NCBI GenBank assembly: GCA_964247055.1
Contig: OZ176052.1
Span: forward strand, 682,001 to 746,000
Source of the DNA: Paragordius varius
Lineage: Eukaryota; Nematomorpha
Direction of reading: 5' to 3'
Length of the DNA stretch: 64,000 nt
Below are positions 34,345 to 47,700 of the stretch, one piece after another; positions within the stretch are counted from its first letter, which is position 1; each line of letters opens with the position of its first letter. A model generated the notes under the pieces. That model was not told the DNA's origin and did no database searches. It saw only the letters and a list, made by a program, of their open reading frames with translations. A program made the translations under genes and the position numbers.

Positions 34345-36556
34345 AAAACAATCTATATGATATTTTACCATCCTTTATTGAATAGCTCATATAGGAAAAT
34401 TTAAGGTAAAAAGTATGGTTGTGTTTTGGAAAAAAATATTTATTATATTATTACGTTTTGTCCATAGTATAATTTTAATTTTTACTGTAATTATTCCAAA
34501 TACCACATATCTGTGATTTAAGTGAGTAATTAATTAGATTTAAATTTCCCTATTTCACAATTGGTTCATAAAAGTATGGCTGTTCTTTTAATGTAAATAT
34601 TTGTCTTTTAATAGTTTTTGCGTTTTTTGGTTAAATTTTAAAATTTTTACTGTAATTCCTTTTCACTATCCGTATTTATATCGCTTGGAGTAAATTGATT
34701 GTTGTTTGATTTCAAATCATCCAAATTGGGTGAATATGTATGATTAACCCAACCCCAATCTATATAGCATAGTATAAAAATAAAAAATTTAATTTTTAAG
34801 TAAAAAACGTAATATTTTTGTTAAATTCAGCCAGATTTTTAAAAGTTTTAAAAAAAATTATAAATTTTGGGACTTAATTTTTTCCATAACCGTCAGTTTT
34901 TTGTGAATTGCTTTATCAAAACGCAAAATTAATTAAAATCATAATTTAGGTTTATCTTTTTGTGTATTTATAATGAGATTAAAATTGAAAATAAATGATT
35001 TTTTACCCACATATGGCCCTATTAATAATACAATGCTAGAAATATTTTTTATTTCCTTGGCTTACTTATACTGACTTAAAAAGTTTTCGGAAGCTTATAT
35101 AAAAGGATTCATTATTAACATGAATAAATCTTTTATAAATTTGGAAAAGTACATACTATAATCAACACGAGGTAAGTAATTTTGAGGCGTTTATTATAAA
35201 TAATTGTAGATATATAATTTAATATTTTTTTCAAATTCTGAGATATTACAAAATCAATTACATGTATTTTCTTCAAGGTCTGGCGTTTGAAATGGTTTAT
35301 AGATTACACCCATAATAGGTCGACCTTTAACCGCAACACATACCATAGTTGTAACATATTCCAATAAGTCTTCTGTAAGAAATATATATATATATATATA
35401 TTAGTTAAAAAACATAAAGACAAAACGTAAAAACTAGAGACGAGATATAGATATTTTTGGAAAAAAAGACAACCATATATTCGAGAACCTTAATTTTTTA
35501 TAAAGTTATCGCTTTCGGTTGCTAATAAAGCAATCTAAATTGGTATCACACCATAAAAACCATTTTACAATTATATTTATACTGTATTTTATTAAGAAAA
35601 AATCAAGGTTTAAGAAAAATTATAGTTAGTAAATGAATAAAAATTTTTTTATCTTTTACTTTTTATGTTTTGTCTATTTTATACTGTAAAACAATAAGCT
35701 TTTTATATAAAAATTTGTCCTGAATCAATTAAAGGTAAAACTACCATGATTATAGATTAATATTAAAATAAGAGGGGTAACTATAAATACAAATGGTATA
35801 TTTAATTAAAAATTATTGATGTCATAAAATGATAAAGACCATACATAATAAATAAACGAATAATGTTTTATTTGTAACGAAAACTATATTTTTTAATCCT
35901 TAATTTTTGCTTGATAACTATATCCATATTTCGCAACCCAAAAACGTTAGATATTTATAAAAAAAAATTAATATATTTGAAGATTGATGTTTTATTCTCT
36001 TTATAATTTTTTATTAAACAATATATAAAAACCCGTATATTCCTGCGTTGCATCTAACGGATCAATCCATATGGCAATATCGGATTGAGAAACAAATTCT
36101 TTGGATATTTTTGGTATTTGAGGTAATTTTAAATCAATTTTAACATCTTTTGCACTGTATTGTTCTTCTGATACAATCTATTATATGATTAATGGTTAAA
36201 AGCATATATACTGGTATATTGGGGAAAAAATTCCGAATAGTTTTTATCATTGCAATATTAGAGTATAAATCTCCATCAGTCAAGGGATCATTCGCACCTT
36301 CTTTCGTCTTTCCTTTACTTTTTTGATGTAATTTGTGTTGCTCTTTGATACTTTTGACGTAGGCGCCACCATTTCTTGCAGATAAAATGCAAACTGAAAG
36401 TAAATCATTTAAATCAATTTTTTCATTGAGATAAAGATTTGTTTGATAAATACTGTTTTTATATTTAATTAAAAATATAAATAAAACGAGAAAAACTATA
36501 AGAACTAAAACCACATTTTTTCGTAACATACCGTGCCTAGCTTTATGTAGTGGCAT
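32432..36556 (-). CDS. BPNT2: BPNT2 (IMPAD1), Golgi 3'-phosphoadenosine phosphatase, six exons
   Basis: Hydrolyses the 3' phosphate of adenosine 3',5'-bisphosphate, the by-product of Golgi sulphotransferases; member of the lithium-sensitive inositol monophosphatase superfamily. Minus-strand exons 36212-36556, 36033-36177, 35262-35372, 34651-34759, 33846-34060 and 32432-32700 join in consistent phase to 397 residues. An N-terminal membrane span ([16 protein letters not shown]) matches the type II Golgi anchor. Metal-binding motifs are present: [19 protein letters not shown] and [22 protein letters not shown] precedes the last. SRSHPG and the HEKSKGKTREGA-like [12 protein letters not shown] are family signatures. 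The first intron is 34 nt; the others carry MITEs. The donor after exon 34651-34759 lies within a MITE end. Confidence 0.95.
33235..33826. mobile_element. MITE family 2 with minisatellite-expanded right arm
   Basis: Left arm AAATTCACCCTTGAACATTC, core at 33345-33490 (AAACACATAATTTATTTTTA), right end TTTGAACTATAAATAGTATA. The right arm has grown to about 330 bp of 21-bp units. It ends about 20 bp from BPNT2 exon 33846-34060. Confidence 0.82.
33492..33815 (-). repeat. 21-bp minisatellite in BPNT2 intron 5
   Basis: About 15 units around AAGGGTGAATTTGAATTGTT. A block containing AATTAAATTTGAACTG occurs twice (about 33590 and 33710), so several units were copied together. Confidence 0.93.
34160..34487. 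mobile_element. MITE family 1 with a TA-run core
   Basis: Left AGTAAAAATTGAAATTATAC, right TTTTTACTG before TA. The core is replaced by (TA)n at 34284-34340. In BPNT2 intron 34061-34650. Confidence 0.86.
34566..34652. mobile_element. MITE family 1, half copy forming the BPNT2 intron 4 donor
   Basis: Right arm only: AAAGTATGGCTGTTC, TTTTTGCGTTTTTTGG, then AAATTTTTACTG and TA. Read on the minus strand it begins CAGTAAAAATTTTAAA right where BPNT2 exon 34651-34759 stops: the codons run into TTACA and the intron opens GTAAAA inside the element terminus. Confidence 0.78.
35400..35687. mobile_element. MITE family 1
   Basis: Left arm AACATAAAGACAAAACGTAA and AAGACAACCATATATTC; right arm ends TTTATACTG before TA. 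In BPNT2 intron 35373-36032. Confidence 0.75.
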
Positions 36557-37343
36557 ATGTATAATTTTATGTAAAAATTTTGGGATAATTTATTAACTTT
36601 ATATTTATTTATTAAACATTATTTGAATGTAGAACTTTAAATAGCATTATTATTTATTAACTAAAGGATCAATTAATAAATCATTATACCAAATTATAAT
36701 CTATAGTTAGTTGTTTTAATTGTGTAACGAAATATTGGGTTTTTGGAGAAACTATAAAATATCTTTTACCAAAATATAATTACCATATACTTATTATACT
36801 GTAAGAACTTTATATAATTTCTTGTCTTCCAAGAACTGTTTGATAGCGCTTAAAATTAATCGCATACTATGGTAAGCAAAAATTTTGTTCAAATTTTATC
36901 AAAATTACTGAATATAATTTATTTTAACCATAATATATTAATGTTTTGTTGTTTGGCAATGTAACGTCTAACTGCTAAAATGAGAATTTATACAATTTGA
37001 TTTAATTTTTCTAAAGTAACAAAATATTTAATACATATAAAATGTGCTTAAATATCATAATATTTTTAAGCATTATTTTTATAATAGCTTTTTTGAGTTA
37101 CGACTTAGGCTATAATAATTTCTTGAAATTTTATACAAGGAAATGAGGGGTGACCCAAACAATATGGCGAATGAGCCCGATCCAATAGCTAAAATAATTA
37201 ATATTAAATTGCTAAAATATTCTATGGCTCAAAGTTGAGATTGGAAACATTTGAGTTTGATGCAAGAAAATTTGAAAACCTTAATCAAAAAAAGAAAGAA
37301 AATGTGAGCTAATTAAATAGTCTTATTCACACGTCTTATTTAT
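36557..37343. other. Spacer upstream of BPNT2
   Basis: AT-rich; must hold the BPNT2 promoter and the 3' UTR of the small gene at 37344-37627. No motif recognised. Confidence 0.4.
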
Positions 37344-37627
37344 TTAACATGGCCCAACGACCCCATTTATAGTATGGCACTCAGTACATCTAATCCAAAC
37401 TGGCCAAAATTCGACAACTTTAATAAACTAATCCATAATTTTTTCAAAAAAAAACAGACACCTTCCAGAAATAAATAATAACTTGAATCCAGGTTCTTGC
37501 CTCTAAATGATTCTCTATAAGCCATAGCAAATTCTTGATTACTTAAAATACAACTTTCCTCTAAAATATTCCCCGTGTATTCAAAGCATATGACTAGCTC
37601 TAACAATCGTATACAGGTGTTAAGCAT
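37344..37627 (-). CDS. Small two-exon gene, unknown function
   Basis: Minus-strand exons 37460-37627 (ATG at 37627) and 37344-37427 join in phase 0 across a 32-nt intron (GTCTGT...GATTAG), giving 83 residues. The sequence reads as real protein (FAMAYRESFRGKNL, SSYYLFLEG, then VVEFWPVWIRCTECHTING), with four cysteines and no signal peptide or obvious membrane span. The stop is followed within a few bases by AATAAA-type signals on the same strand. Reading through the intron also stays open to 37367, so the unspliced form of 86 residues is the alternative. I do not recognise the family. Confidence 0.45.
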
Positions 37628-38781
37628 TGAATTTTATTCTAACATCAAAACCATTGTGAATTTATTATAGGCAAATAAATAACTATTATTAATCAAATGC
37701 AATTATTTACCATTTTTCAATCGATTTCCCGTTTTTAAATCATTCCTTTGTTTAAGTTTTAATAAAAATTCTAACTCTCACACTTTATTAAAAACTATGT
37801 AGTATACTTTTGATTCAGCTATGTTTTAAACCCACTCCGGTCTCTAATGCGTTAATTAGCCCTATTGGTACTATAATGTGGACCAAATCAATTTTTGATT
37901 AGACATCTGTAAATACCATATTTTCAGGATAAGTATATTCAACACTATGTAATTAAGATTTCCCAATAGGGAAGTTTGGATGTGCTAAAAATACTTAAAG
38001 AATTCGAAATAGTTAAATTTATAATAGTCTAAAAATTAAGCTAGTCTTATTTGTCAGCCTGATACTTCTAATATTTGGGGATTTAAAACAAATATTTTTG
38101 AAACTCTTGTTAATCACCAATAATGATGTAGATGTATAAATAAATTTTTTTATCAAACATTGAAACAAAACTTTTCAAAATAATTCCTAATAAAAATCTA
38201 ACATTTTTTTTCAGTTCGATGATATAACCTTATATACGCTCAATCTTACATTTTTGATTGGACTTATAAAATTAGGGTTAATATCTATAATTTAATCTAT
38301 TTAATAAAAATAATAAAAATTTTCTTTGACTAATTAGTTTGTGGATATGTGTGCAAGTTTTGTCTGGTTTCATAGGAAAATGTTTGATCTTTACTTTTTA
38401 TTATTATCGTGATATTTTTTTATATTATCATGAAATGTAATAAATCTTCTCTTGGTTAACCAAAAATTTGTTCTATCCTTAATAATTTATGTAATTTGAA
38501 AGGTGGTTCAATCTCCATTTTTATAACATCTAATATTTAATTTTTTGTTCAAAATATTGGTTTTAATCTTTTTTTTGTGAATTTGTTAGAATGCGGTTGT
38601 CATTTTAGTTTTAGCGATATAAAAATACTTTCATTATTTCTATGAGCATTTCATAGTTGGTCCAAAATTTAAAGTTTTATAACTTTACGCTTTTTTGTAG
38701 ATTCATCGATTTTTTCGATTCTATAATAGAATATATCAAATTCTCTGTTGATACGTTTCCACCACTTTAAGTGTTATTCGC
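37628..38781. other. Spacer upstream of GluN1
   Basis: AT-rich. A segment near 38640-38740 (TTCATCGATTTTTTCGATTC) resembles 29610-29640. Presumably holds the GluN1 promoter. No gene seen. Confidence 0.4.
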
Positions 38782-41700
38782 ATGAATAAACCTAATAGCC
38801 TTTACACGAAAAAAACTGTATTTTTCTTAACAATTTTTGCAACGAATTGTTTTGACCTTTGTCTCACTCATATAGCACATATATATCATTCCTTCAAACA
38901 AAAATTATTCACAATATATATCAGATCAAAATGTAGCGAGGACCCAAAGATCTTCAAAGTTAACCCAAAAATCGATGTTGACTACCGAAAAAATTTATTA
39001 AATTCAATATTGCAAAAATTAACGTTTGCAATTTTAGTTTTTTCCTTCTATAACTGCACAACAGTCTTGACTGAAGCTAAAATAGGCGGAAAAGGTAGTA
39101 CTAAAAATATATCAATAGACCCATTTCGGATTCTTATAGTAAATCTGGACGAAAAATTTGAAAAAAGTAATAATTTAACTTTTTTAACGGATAAAATTTG
39201 GGCAAATATGTTTTATCCCGATAAACTCCGTTCAAAAATCCCTCAAAATAATTTGAAGCAAATCCTAAATATTACAGCCCTTACATTAACTCAAATCGAA
39301 AATAAATATATGAATATGATTAGAAATATCGAGAAAACAAGAGTTGAAAAAAACATAAGCTATTTCCATCATTTTTTACGCTTACAATACCCTGAAAGGC
39401 GGCACATTATATTTTTCTTGTTAACACAATCGGATTTGACAAAAATTATTGAGCTGACACCATCATTATTCAATCAAGACAAAAATGATAAAAATGAAAA
39501 TTTTCTTGATGATACAATAAAAGTTGCAAAGAATTTTCATGTAAATTGGAATTTCATACCAGAAGGCACAGTGTCGAAAAATATAAACTATTTGGCCAGC
39601 TTGCGGAATAACACTATTGCTCCTTCATGGTCGTCGTTAAAAATCAATAATAACCAACAAATTAATCATAAACATAATGGCAAAAATAAAAAATCTTTAT
39701 TGACAGTAAAGACATCAATTTTACATTACTTAGCAGAGCAAAATTTATATAAGCTTGATAGGAGGGATAATTATTCCATGAATGAAATTGTTAGTAATAT
39801 AAGTGATATGCCACCTCTCAATATTATCATACCATTAATTCATAATGATGAGATTGATGATAACTTATTTGCTAACAATAAATATTGGAAACAACCAAGT
39901 TTAACACATGGCAAAAATTTCAAGCAACATAATAAAAAGGTAATTATGAAAAATTTCAAAGATTTTTGCAAATTAGTGTGTTATATTTGTGTTATATATC
40001 ATTTTTTCAGTGAGAGCATACAATTTTAAACTTATTCACTAGTTAGGGGGGGGGGGGCTGATTAGAAGTAATTTTTGACGGCTTAGCCAGTTAATTTAAG
40101 AATCAAGATTTCAGACAAAAATTTTGTACCACAAAATATTTTTTTATAGCTAATATAATTAATAAAATATAATAACCTATTTTATCATAATTATATTTTT
40201 TTCGAATAATAGTTCCAACCAAAAACCAAAATCTTTAATGGCGATGCCCAAACTCGTGCTAAGTACTGCAGCAATACTCTTATTATAAATGGCAATGTAA
40301 GGGATTCAATGGAAAGATTTGCCCCGAACAACCTTGAAATGGACCTGATGGTAAAACTTATCAAAAGATTTAATTGGAAAAGTGTCATCCTTGTCGTTAG
40401 CGATAATCTCCAAGGTAGCAAAATAATGCAAATGTTTAGAGAATCCGTTCAACACACAAATATTCAAGTAAAATGATAACCACATTTCATATCTTTTGTA
40501 TATAATATCATTGATTAATTCCGAGATTATATGGATGAAATACTAATTGGGTATTTTAGGCAATTTACAAATGTACCATAACAAATTTTAAAAAAGTAAA
40601 ATCAATTATATATATATATATATAAGGCTATATTGTAAATTCATTAGTAAATGCCATCCATCATTTATGATAAACGGATGTTTCAAACATTATTGTAAAT
40701 AATGAAATTTTTTAAAGTAAAATGTTTTATTTATCTCTGTCATATGTAGATTAGCGTATAAAACTTACTATCGTTAAACCTTAAAGGATTACAAAATAAT
40801 TGATTCCCAAACTTACTTTGTCTAATCTCTTTATTTGTTCTCTATGCCAGCATTTTGTAGCCCGCCTGTATCAATTCTTAATCCCAAATAATCATACACT
40901 GGAAATTGCAAACTGACTTTAATTACAACTTTTTAGCAGCGTAAATCCTTTATGTTTTACTTTTGATACTAGGAAAAAGTAAGTTAACGGTATATTCTTC
41001 AAAATTTTGCCCATTAACTGAATATTTCAGGTGTGCTTCTATATGTTAGTCCTTATCGAATATATTCATATGAGCATATTTTGTGGCAAGACGCCCAGTG
41101 TCTTTATCATATATAATAGGCTACCAGAATTTTTCCGAATTTCTCTGTCATTGACATACTATAACTATATGTCGTCAACACGGAGTTTAGCGTTTTTTAC
41201 TTACACATACATGCATATAATACGCATTAGCCCAAATAATGTTTTTCTAAATTACTTAACTATGTAAAAATCTCTCCTAAAGTCGATAATCAGATCTTGG
41301 ATATTTTTTTCTTATTATAGCGTGGTGTTGCATCTGAATCGATTCGAAGCTGAATAAGGTTTTTGATATAAATTGGAATAGCGTATATACACTTTGATGT
41401 TTCAAAAATTGACATCTTTTACCAGTTAATCCCCATGTCAAACTTGGTCGTACAAATAGTGGACTAGGGTTAGCATTCAAAACTTAATAACTTTTGCTTT
41501 GTGTCAGAACACCCAAAAATGTTCACTAATCAAACGCTTCGTTGAAAATAAAAACAAGATCTTTCTTTACCTTAAGTTATTAGAGGAATCTTCGTTTTCT
41601 AATATCTAGCACGAAAGTTGCTGAAATAGCTTGACACGCTTTAAATGTGCCCAGTCCTTATTCCTACATTCGTTATTTGAGTGATTTTCGCAGCGGCTAT

Positions 41701-44700
41701 ATTTATATATTGTTAAATTATTATCGGTCGCATTCATGTTTCTTTTGGGGTTTTGTCAAATTAGTTTACCCATATTCCTTATAGATGCTTAATTCAATGT
41801 AAGTGTTAATTTGTTTAATTTATATAAATTTAGATTATTTAAAAATCCCAAATTATTTTACTTATGTGATAAATGTTTTTTTTAATGTTAATCTTTACCT
41901 GAAATATGGGAAAATACCGATTTAATAAGGTAAAAATTTATTTAAGTCATAAAGATTGAACCGATATATTAAATTTTTTAAAAAATGCTCAAACACAACT
42001 TAATTTGTTTGGATGGATTAGATAGAAGATGTATTACAAATCCCTATCCTAAATCCTAAGCCTTTAAATCCACAATCCGATTTTATCAGCTTAAATGGAC
42101 AAAAATTATCTCAGATTCATGGCAGACATAGTCGCATACTAGTTATTTGTCTCAAGTATTTATTAATATATTGATATTAAATCAGATAACTATAAATCTA
42201 TTTAAAGAATAGCAAAATATTAAGAAAAAGTAAGTTAAACACCGTGCTTTTTAGGACTTATCTAAGATCAATATGATCAATTTATTTGCTTTTATAATTT
42301 TAACATTAGTGATAGATTTCTAATATATATACCTGAAAAACTATACCCAAAATATTTTAAAATCGCGCCTTAGAAACATGGCCGAAACAAATGCTTTTTC
42401 CACCATTTTATCAACGTATGAAAGTGCAAAACGGGACCATTTTATTTGGCTTCTAGGCAGTCAATCCACTCTTGTGCAAGATACCGACTCTAATTTAAAC
42501 AGCAATAATTATGAAATTCATCCAATTAAACCTGCCCGATTGGATAGAAACGGATATTTACTGGTAAAACCCCAACAAAAACAACCGTTAGACTATTGCG
42601 CTCAAGTCATATCAAACATTTTATCTAAAATATTATCGAATCTAAATTCCCAATTTAATGAACACGAATCGTATATGCATTGGATAAGAAGGTAAGATTT
42701 CAAAAACACGTAAGAAAAATAAGAATCGTAATTGTGACCGTTTTAAAAATAACCGAATCATATTGTGTGTCCATATGTTAAAATATTAATTATCATTCCC
42801 TGGCAAAATATATTATTTTCTCGTTAATTTCATCTTTTAGCGATCAATAATAATTAAAAAATAGTAAAATAGATATTATTCAAACATACTTATCACATTA
42901 AATATCTTCTCATATAGCACAAAATTAAAAGTTTAGTATGCAACGGTATCATAAGCATATAAAAAGATATTTACTAAACAAACAAGCTCATTCCAATTAA
43001 TTTGTAATATAATAACCGGTCAAAAATTATTAAAACAATTTGTTTTGTCATCCATTTAATATATCGATACTCTTTTTGATTTTATATAATATTTGTATAT
43101 CGCCGATAAAAATTGGAATATTTTATCATGCTCCCCCTCCCTCCCCCTAGACAAATTCATAAATTGTTTGATGAAACGAATGGCGAGATGGTTTCAAGTT
43201 ACGATTATGATATTTGGAACCAACAAACAGATGACATAAAACTTGTTGGAACATATAGTAAAGTAAAATAAATTGTTTTATTCAAAACAAAAGTTACAGT
43301 TTAAAATTTCTTTGTTAAGATGCATATAATAATTATTAAGGGTTCAAAAAAACTTCAGCATTAAAATAAATACAATGTTTGTTAAAATTTATTTAAGTTA
43401 TCATATATTCTTACACCTACCCTGCCCACAAAAATAGAGAAATGTAATAGTACAATATAAAATGGAATTATACGGACAACGTAAAAATTAAAGATAAATA
43501 TTATTTTCTAAAAGACAACCATACTTTTTTTAAACCTTAACTTTCCTATATAAGCGACTTAATTATAATTGTAATCTATAGTTTGATTGTATTACCAATT
43601 TACATCTCAATTACACACACTTTGTCATTTCAAATAATGAGTTATATTTTAAAATGGTTTTCTTTTGGAAAAAAATATTTGTCTTTATATTTTTAATAAG
43701 TTTTATCCGTATAATTCCAATTTTTACTGTGTTTCCGTAGTTTATATAACCTTAATTTTTGTTAATCATCATCATGATTAGAATAACCTAAAAGAAGATG
43801 GCATAGAACAACGCTTGACCATCAATGAAAGTTTAATTCAATGGCCTGATTCCGGGACAGATGGAAATCCAATTCCAAAAGGCTTCTCTCTTCCCATGCA
43901 TTTAAAGGTATTTCATTTTATCGGGGGAAAAATTTATATTATATATAATATTTATAATAGTAAAAACTGATATTATATAGACAAAACGTAAAATATAAAT
44001 ATTTTTTAGAAAACAACCATATCTTTTTTAAACCTTAATTTTTCATACATATAAATTATCAAATTACGAATACATAATTGATTGTGTCACCAATATACAT
44101 TTCTTTTTCATACTTTAAATTTAAAACGATGAGTTATATATATTAAAAAATCAAATTTGAAAAGGTACAGCGGTTGAAAAAAATTTGTACTTATATTTGT
44201 ACGTTTTGTCCGTAGTATTTGTTTTTTTACTGCATATAAATTTGTGATATTGTTTTACAGTTCAAATTCCCCCTTAAATAAATTATATGTTTTCGAACTA
44301 ATATAACTCATTATTAATATGAAATATATCTTTATGGCATAATTTATTATTTTTTCGGTATTATTTTATTTTAAAACAAAAAATTTTATTTTTTAGAAAT
44401 ATATAAAAATATAGGTAATTTATGATCTTACAAAACATATATTATTTTTTGAGGGTGAATTTCAATTATTCGAGGGTCAATTTGAATTTTAAATGGTATA
44501 TTATTGTTTTACAGGTAATTACGTTTGTGGAAACGCCTTTTGTCTATTCAATTCCTATGCAACAACTTAACGCAAAAGCTTACGGGGGGAAGAAAAGAAG
44601 AAAGAAAGATACAGCAAATCCACCAATTATCTATTTAAACATTCAACAGCAGGTGGGACAAAATTCAAGTTTGTTTGATTTGCACGAAAAATATGGCTAT

Positions 44701-47700
44701 AATACAATTATGCACTTACAGCCTGGTAGAAATGGTGAGTTAGATTCAAACGCAATTTGTCAAAAGGAGGGTGGTCTAACCTGTACCATTTCAAATCATT
44801 ATGGTAATATTTGAGATATTTTAGCCAAGTTATATGCTAACTAATGATTTATTTACGGGTTTACTCATTGAGAGTCGATGAAAATGTTAATTATCCTGAT
44901 TTTATGCTAAATTACACCCAATAAATTTTTCTTATAAATAAATTTATATTTGTTAAAATGTTATTTTAATGGATTATTTGCATCACACTTAATTTTTATA
45001 ATTTTTTGATTTATAATAATGTAACTCATGCATGACTGGACATTTACAGTACAATTGAAATTATACGGACAAAAAGTAAAAATATAAAGGCAAATTATCT
45101 TTTCTAAAAGACAACCAACCATACTTTGAAAACCTTAATTATTTCAAATATAACTCATTGTTTTAAACTGTAAGCTATAGAATAGAGACGTATATTGGTA
45201 ACACAATCATTGATAAATTTTAAGATTTTTATTGAATGGTTTAAATAAGATATGTTAAGGTTTGAAAAAGAATGGTTGTTGTCTTTTGGAAAAAAATTCT
45301 TTATATTTTTACGTTTTGTCCGTTTAATATCAATATTTACTGTAACCGATTATAGTCTGAAAAGAAGCATTTTTATCTCAGTTAAAAATGACCACCTTTG
45401 ACCAAGGTAAACTCTTAAGTAGAAACTGCTTATTTTATAATTATTATTATATACCTCAGATTATGTGGATGAAATCCATTGCTGTTTTGGCTTCTGTATG
45501 GATTTACTACGTGAATTGGCTCAAAAATTACATTTTACTTTCACGTTGTCTCTTCTGAACCAACAAAATACACCTTATGCCGTAAAAATTTTTAAATCTC
45601 ATTCTCTTGGAATTTATATTTAAAGATAAATATTTTGCTTACATTAAATTTAGTATCAAGCCCAACAAAAGCAACGTGCAGCGATAAATGCGATTTTAGC
45701 CGGGCAAGCTGATATGATAATTGCTCCACTCATTATAACGGCTGAACGAACAAAAATTTTGGAGTTTTCACAACCGTATCGATACCAGGGCATTTCTATT
45801 TTACAAAAACGAGTAGTACTTAACATAGTATTTCGAGTTTCATTAGTATCTTAATCATAGAATAATACTCCATATTAAGTTATTCAGTTTTTGATTGGCT
45901 ATAATCTTAAAATATTTTAATGAATATATCACTGTAAAGTCCTAGATTTTATGATTGCCCATATGAAAATTGTTAAAATTGTCCACTATGTCTCCATTAT
46001 TACCATCAGCTCTGGGCAGGTTAGATATTATAAAGTATTCATAGATCATATATCTAAATAGATCATACCCTTTTCTAACGAAAAGGGAAAAATGACTTTT
46101 TACTGTAAATTTAAGGTCTAAATTATACAGGGGATGTTCCATTTCAAATTATCATATACCTAATAAATTTAATCTATGATTTCTCAACTAAAAAATCATA
46201 GCACACCACAAAATCAAATCTCCATTCATTTCTTCAACCGTTTCACACCAATCTATGGCTAACGATTTTTGGGGCTGTCAATTTTGTTGGATTTCTTATT
46301 TTCTGGCTTGACAGGGTAAGTCCAATCGGAGGACATCATTTGGCACAGGTGACAGAACAGTTAACGCAAACCCGGAGGGATAAATTGTTGAAACGATATA
46401 GTGAGAGGTAGGTATTATTTACTAGTTTTTGGATTTTATCTTATAAAACTTTTTTCCATTTTAAAAATAATTTAATAATTAAACTTTTACGATGGTGAAC
46501 ATAAAGTTTTTTGTCAAATGGATTAAGAATTGCATGCACATATCTTACACCTCAAATAAAAGAAATAAAAATAACAGTAATGGTGATATTTTACCTGTTA
46601 TAAATATAATTATAAAAATGAATTCAATATATCATACATATTCACTTTCAGCGAAAACATTGTCAAAGAATCTAGGAGGAACAGTAAAAATGCTCAAACG
46701 TGTTCGAATAACTTTGTAACCAGCTCAGATTTAGCCGTTCAAGAAATAATTGTGTCAAGCACTGCTGCAGAAAATGATAAGAATAATCACATACTACATT
46801 TACCGAAAGCTCTTTGGTTTGCTTGGGGTATCCTACTAAATACGGGAATCGGTGAAGGTTTTTAAATGTTTTACTGTTGAATTTATGTTAGTTAATTGAA
46901 CTTACAGTAAAATCTGGAATTATACGGATAAAACGTTAAAACATCATGACAAATATTTTTTAAACGGTATATTTTTTAAATTTGATTTGACTCACTGTCT
47001 AAACTACAAAGTATTAAATAAAGATGTGAATAGGTAACACAATCAATTATATATTTTACAAAATTATATATTTTATATAAGAAATATTAAGGATCAAAGT
47101 ATGGTAGGCTGTCTTTTGAAAAAAAGATTTGTGTTTATTATTTATATTTATATGCATAATTTCAATTTTTGGTATATATTAAAAAATTTGTTAATTTATA
47201 TAATTTGGCAATAAAAACTATAAACATAGGGACTCCCAAAAGTTTTAGCGCTCGAGTAATGAGTATGTTTTGGTCAGGATTCACAATGATAATCGCCACC
47301 TCGTATACGGCTAACCTTGCTGCCTTCCTAGTTTTGGATCGTCCGGAATTAATTATAACAGAAATAAATGATCCCAGGGTACGCATTTTTACCATATATA
47401 AAATTTTGGTGACCCATTTGTACTTTTTTGGAAGAGATGCAATTTATATACATTTTGAATTTGAATATTTTTGAGACTTAAACGCCATATGACGAAATGA
47501 TACAAAATTAAATGAACCCAACAGCTGATAATTTGTGTTTTAGCCATGACTTTAAAATTTGGATAGGTAAAAAAAGAGCAACTCAAAAATTTTATTTTAA
47601 AGCTTTAAAATAAAAACGTTTTGCTGATTTTGACACAAGTTGGATTTTCATTATTTGACATATAACATTTATATGTAAAAGATATATATTGGTGTAATGT

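Noticed and set aside
41277-41480. Minus-strand frame opposite the GluN1 intron
   Set aside because: No known domain and no splice context. It covers the area where a GluN1 exon is missing, but the plus strand there could not be read as one either.
47169-47474. Continuous plus-strand frame over GluN1 exon 47230-47378
   Set aside because: Only the part 47230-47378 is exon; the rest is intron read-through on both sides.
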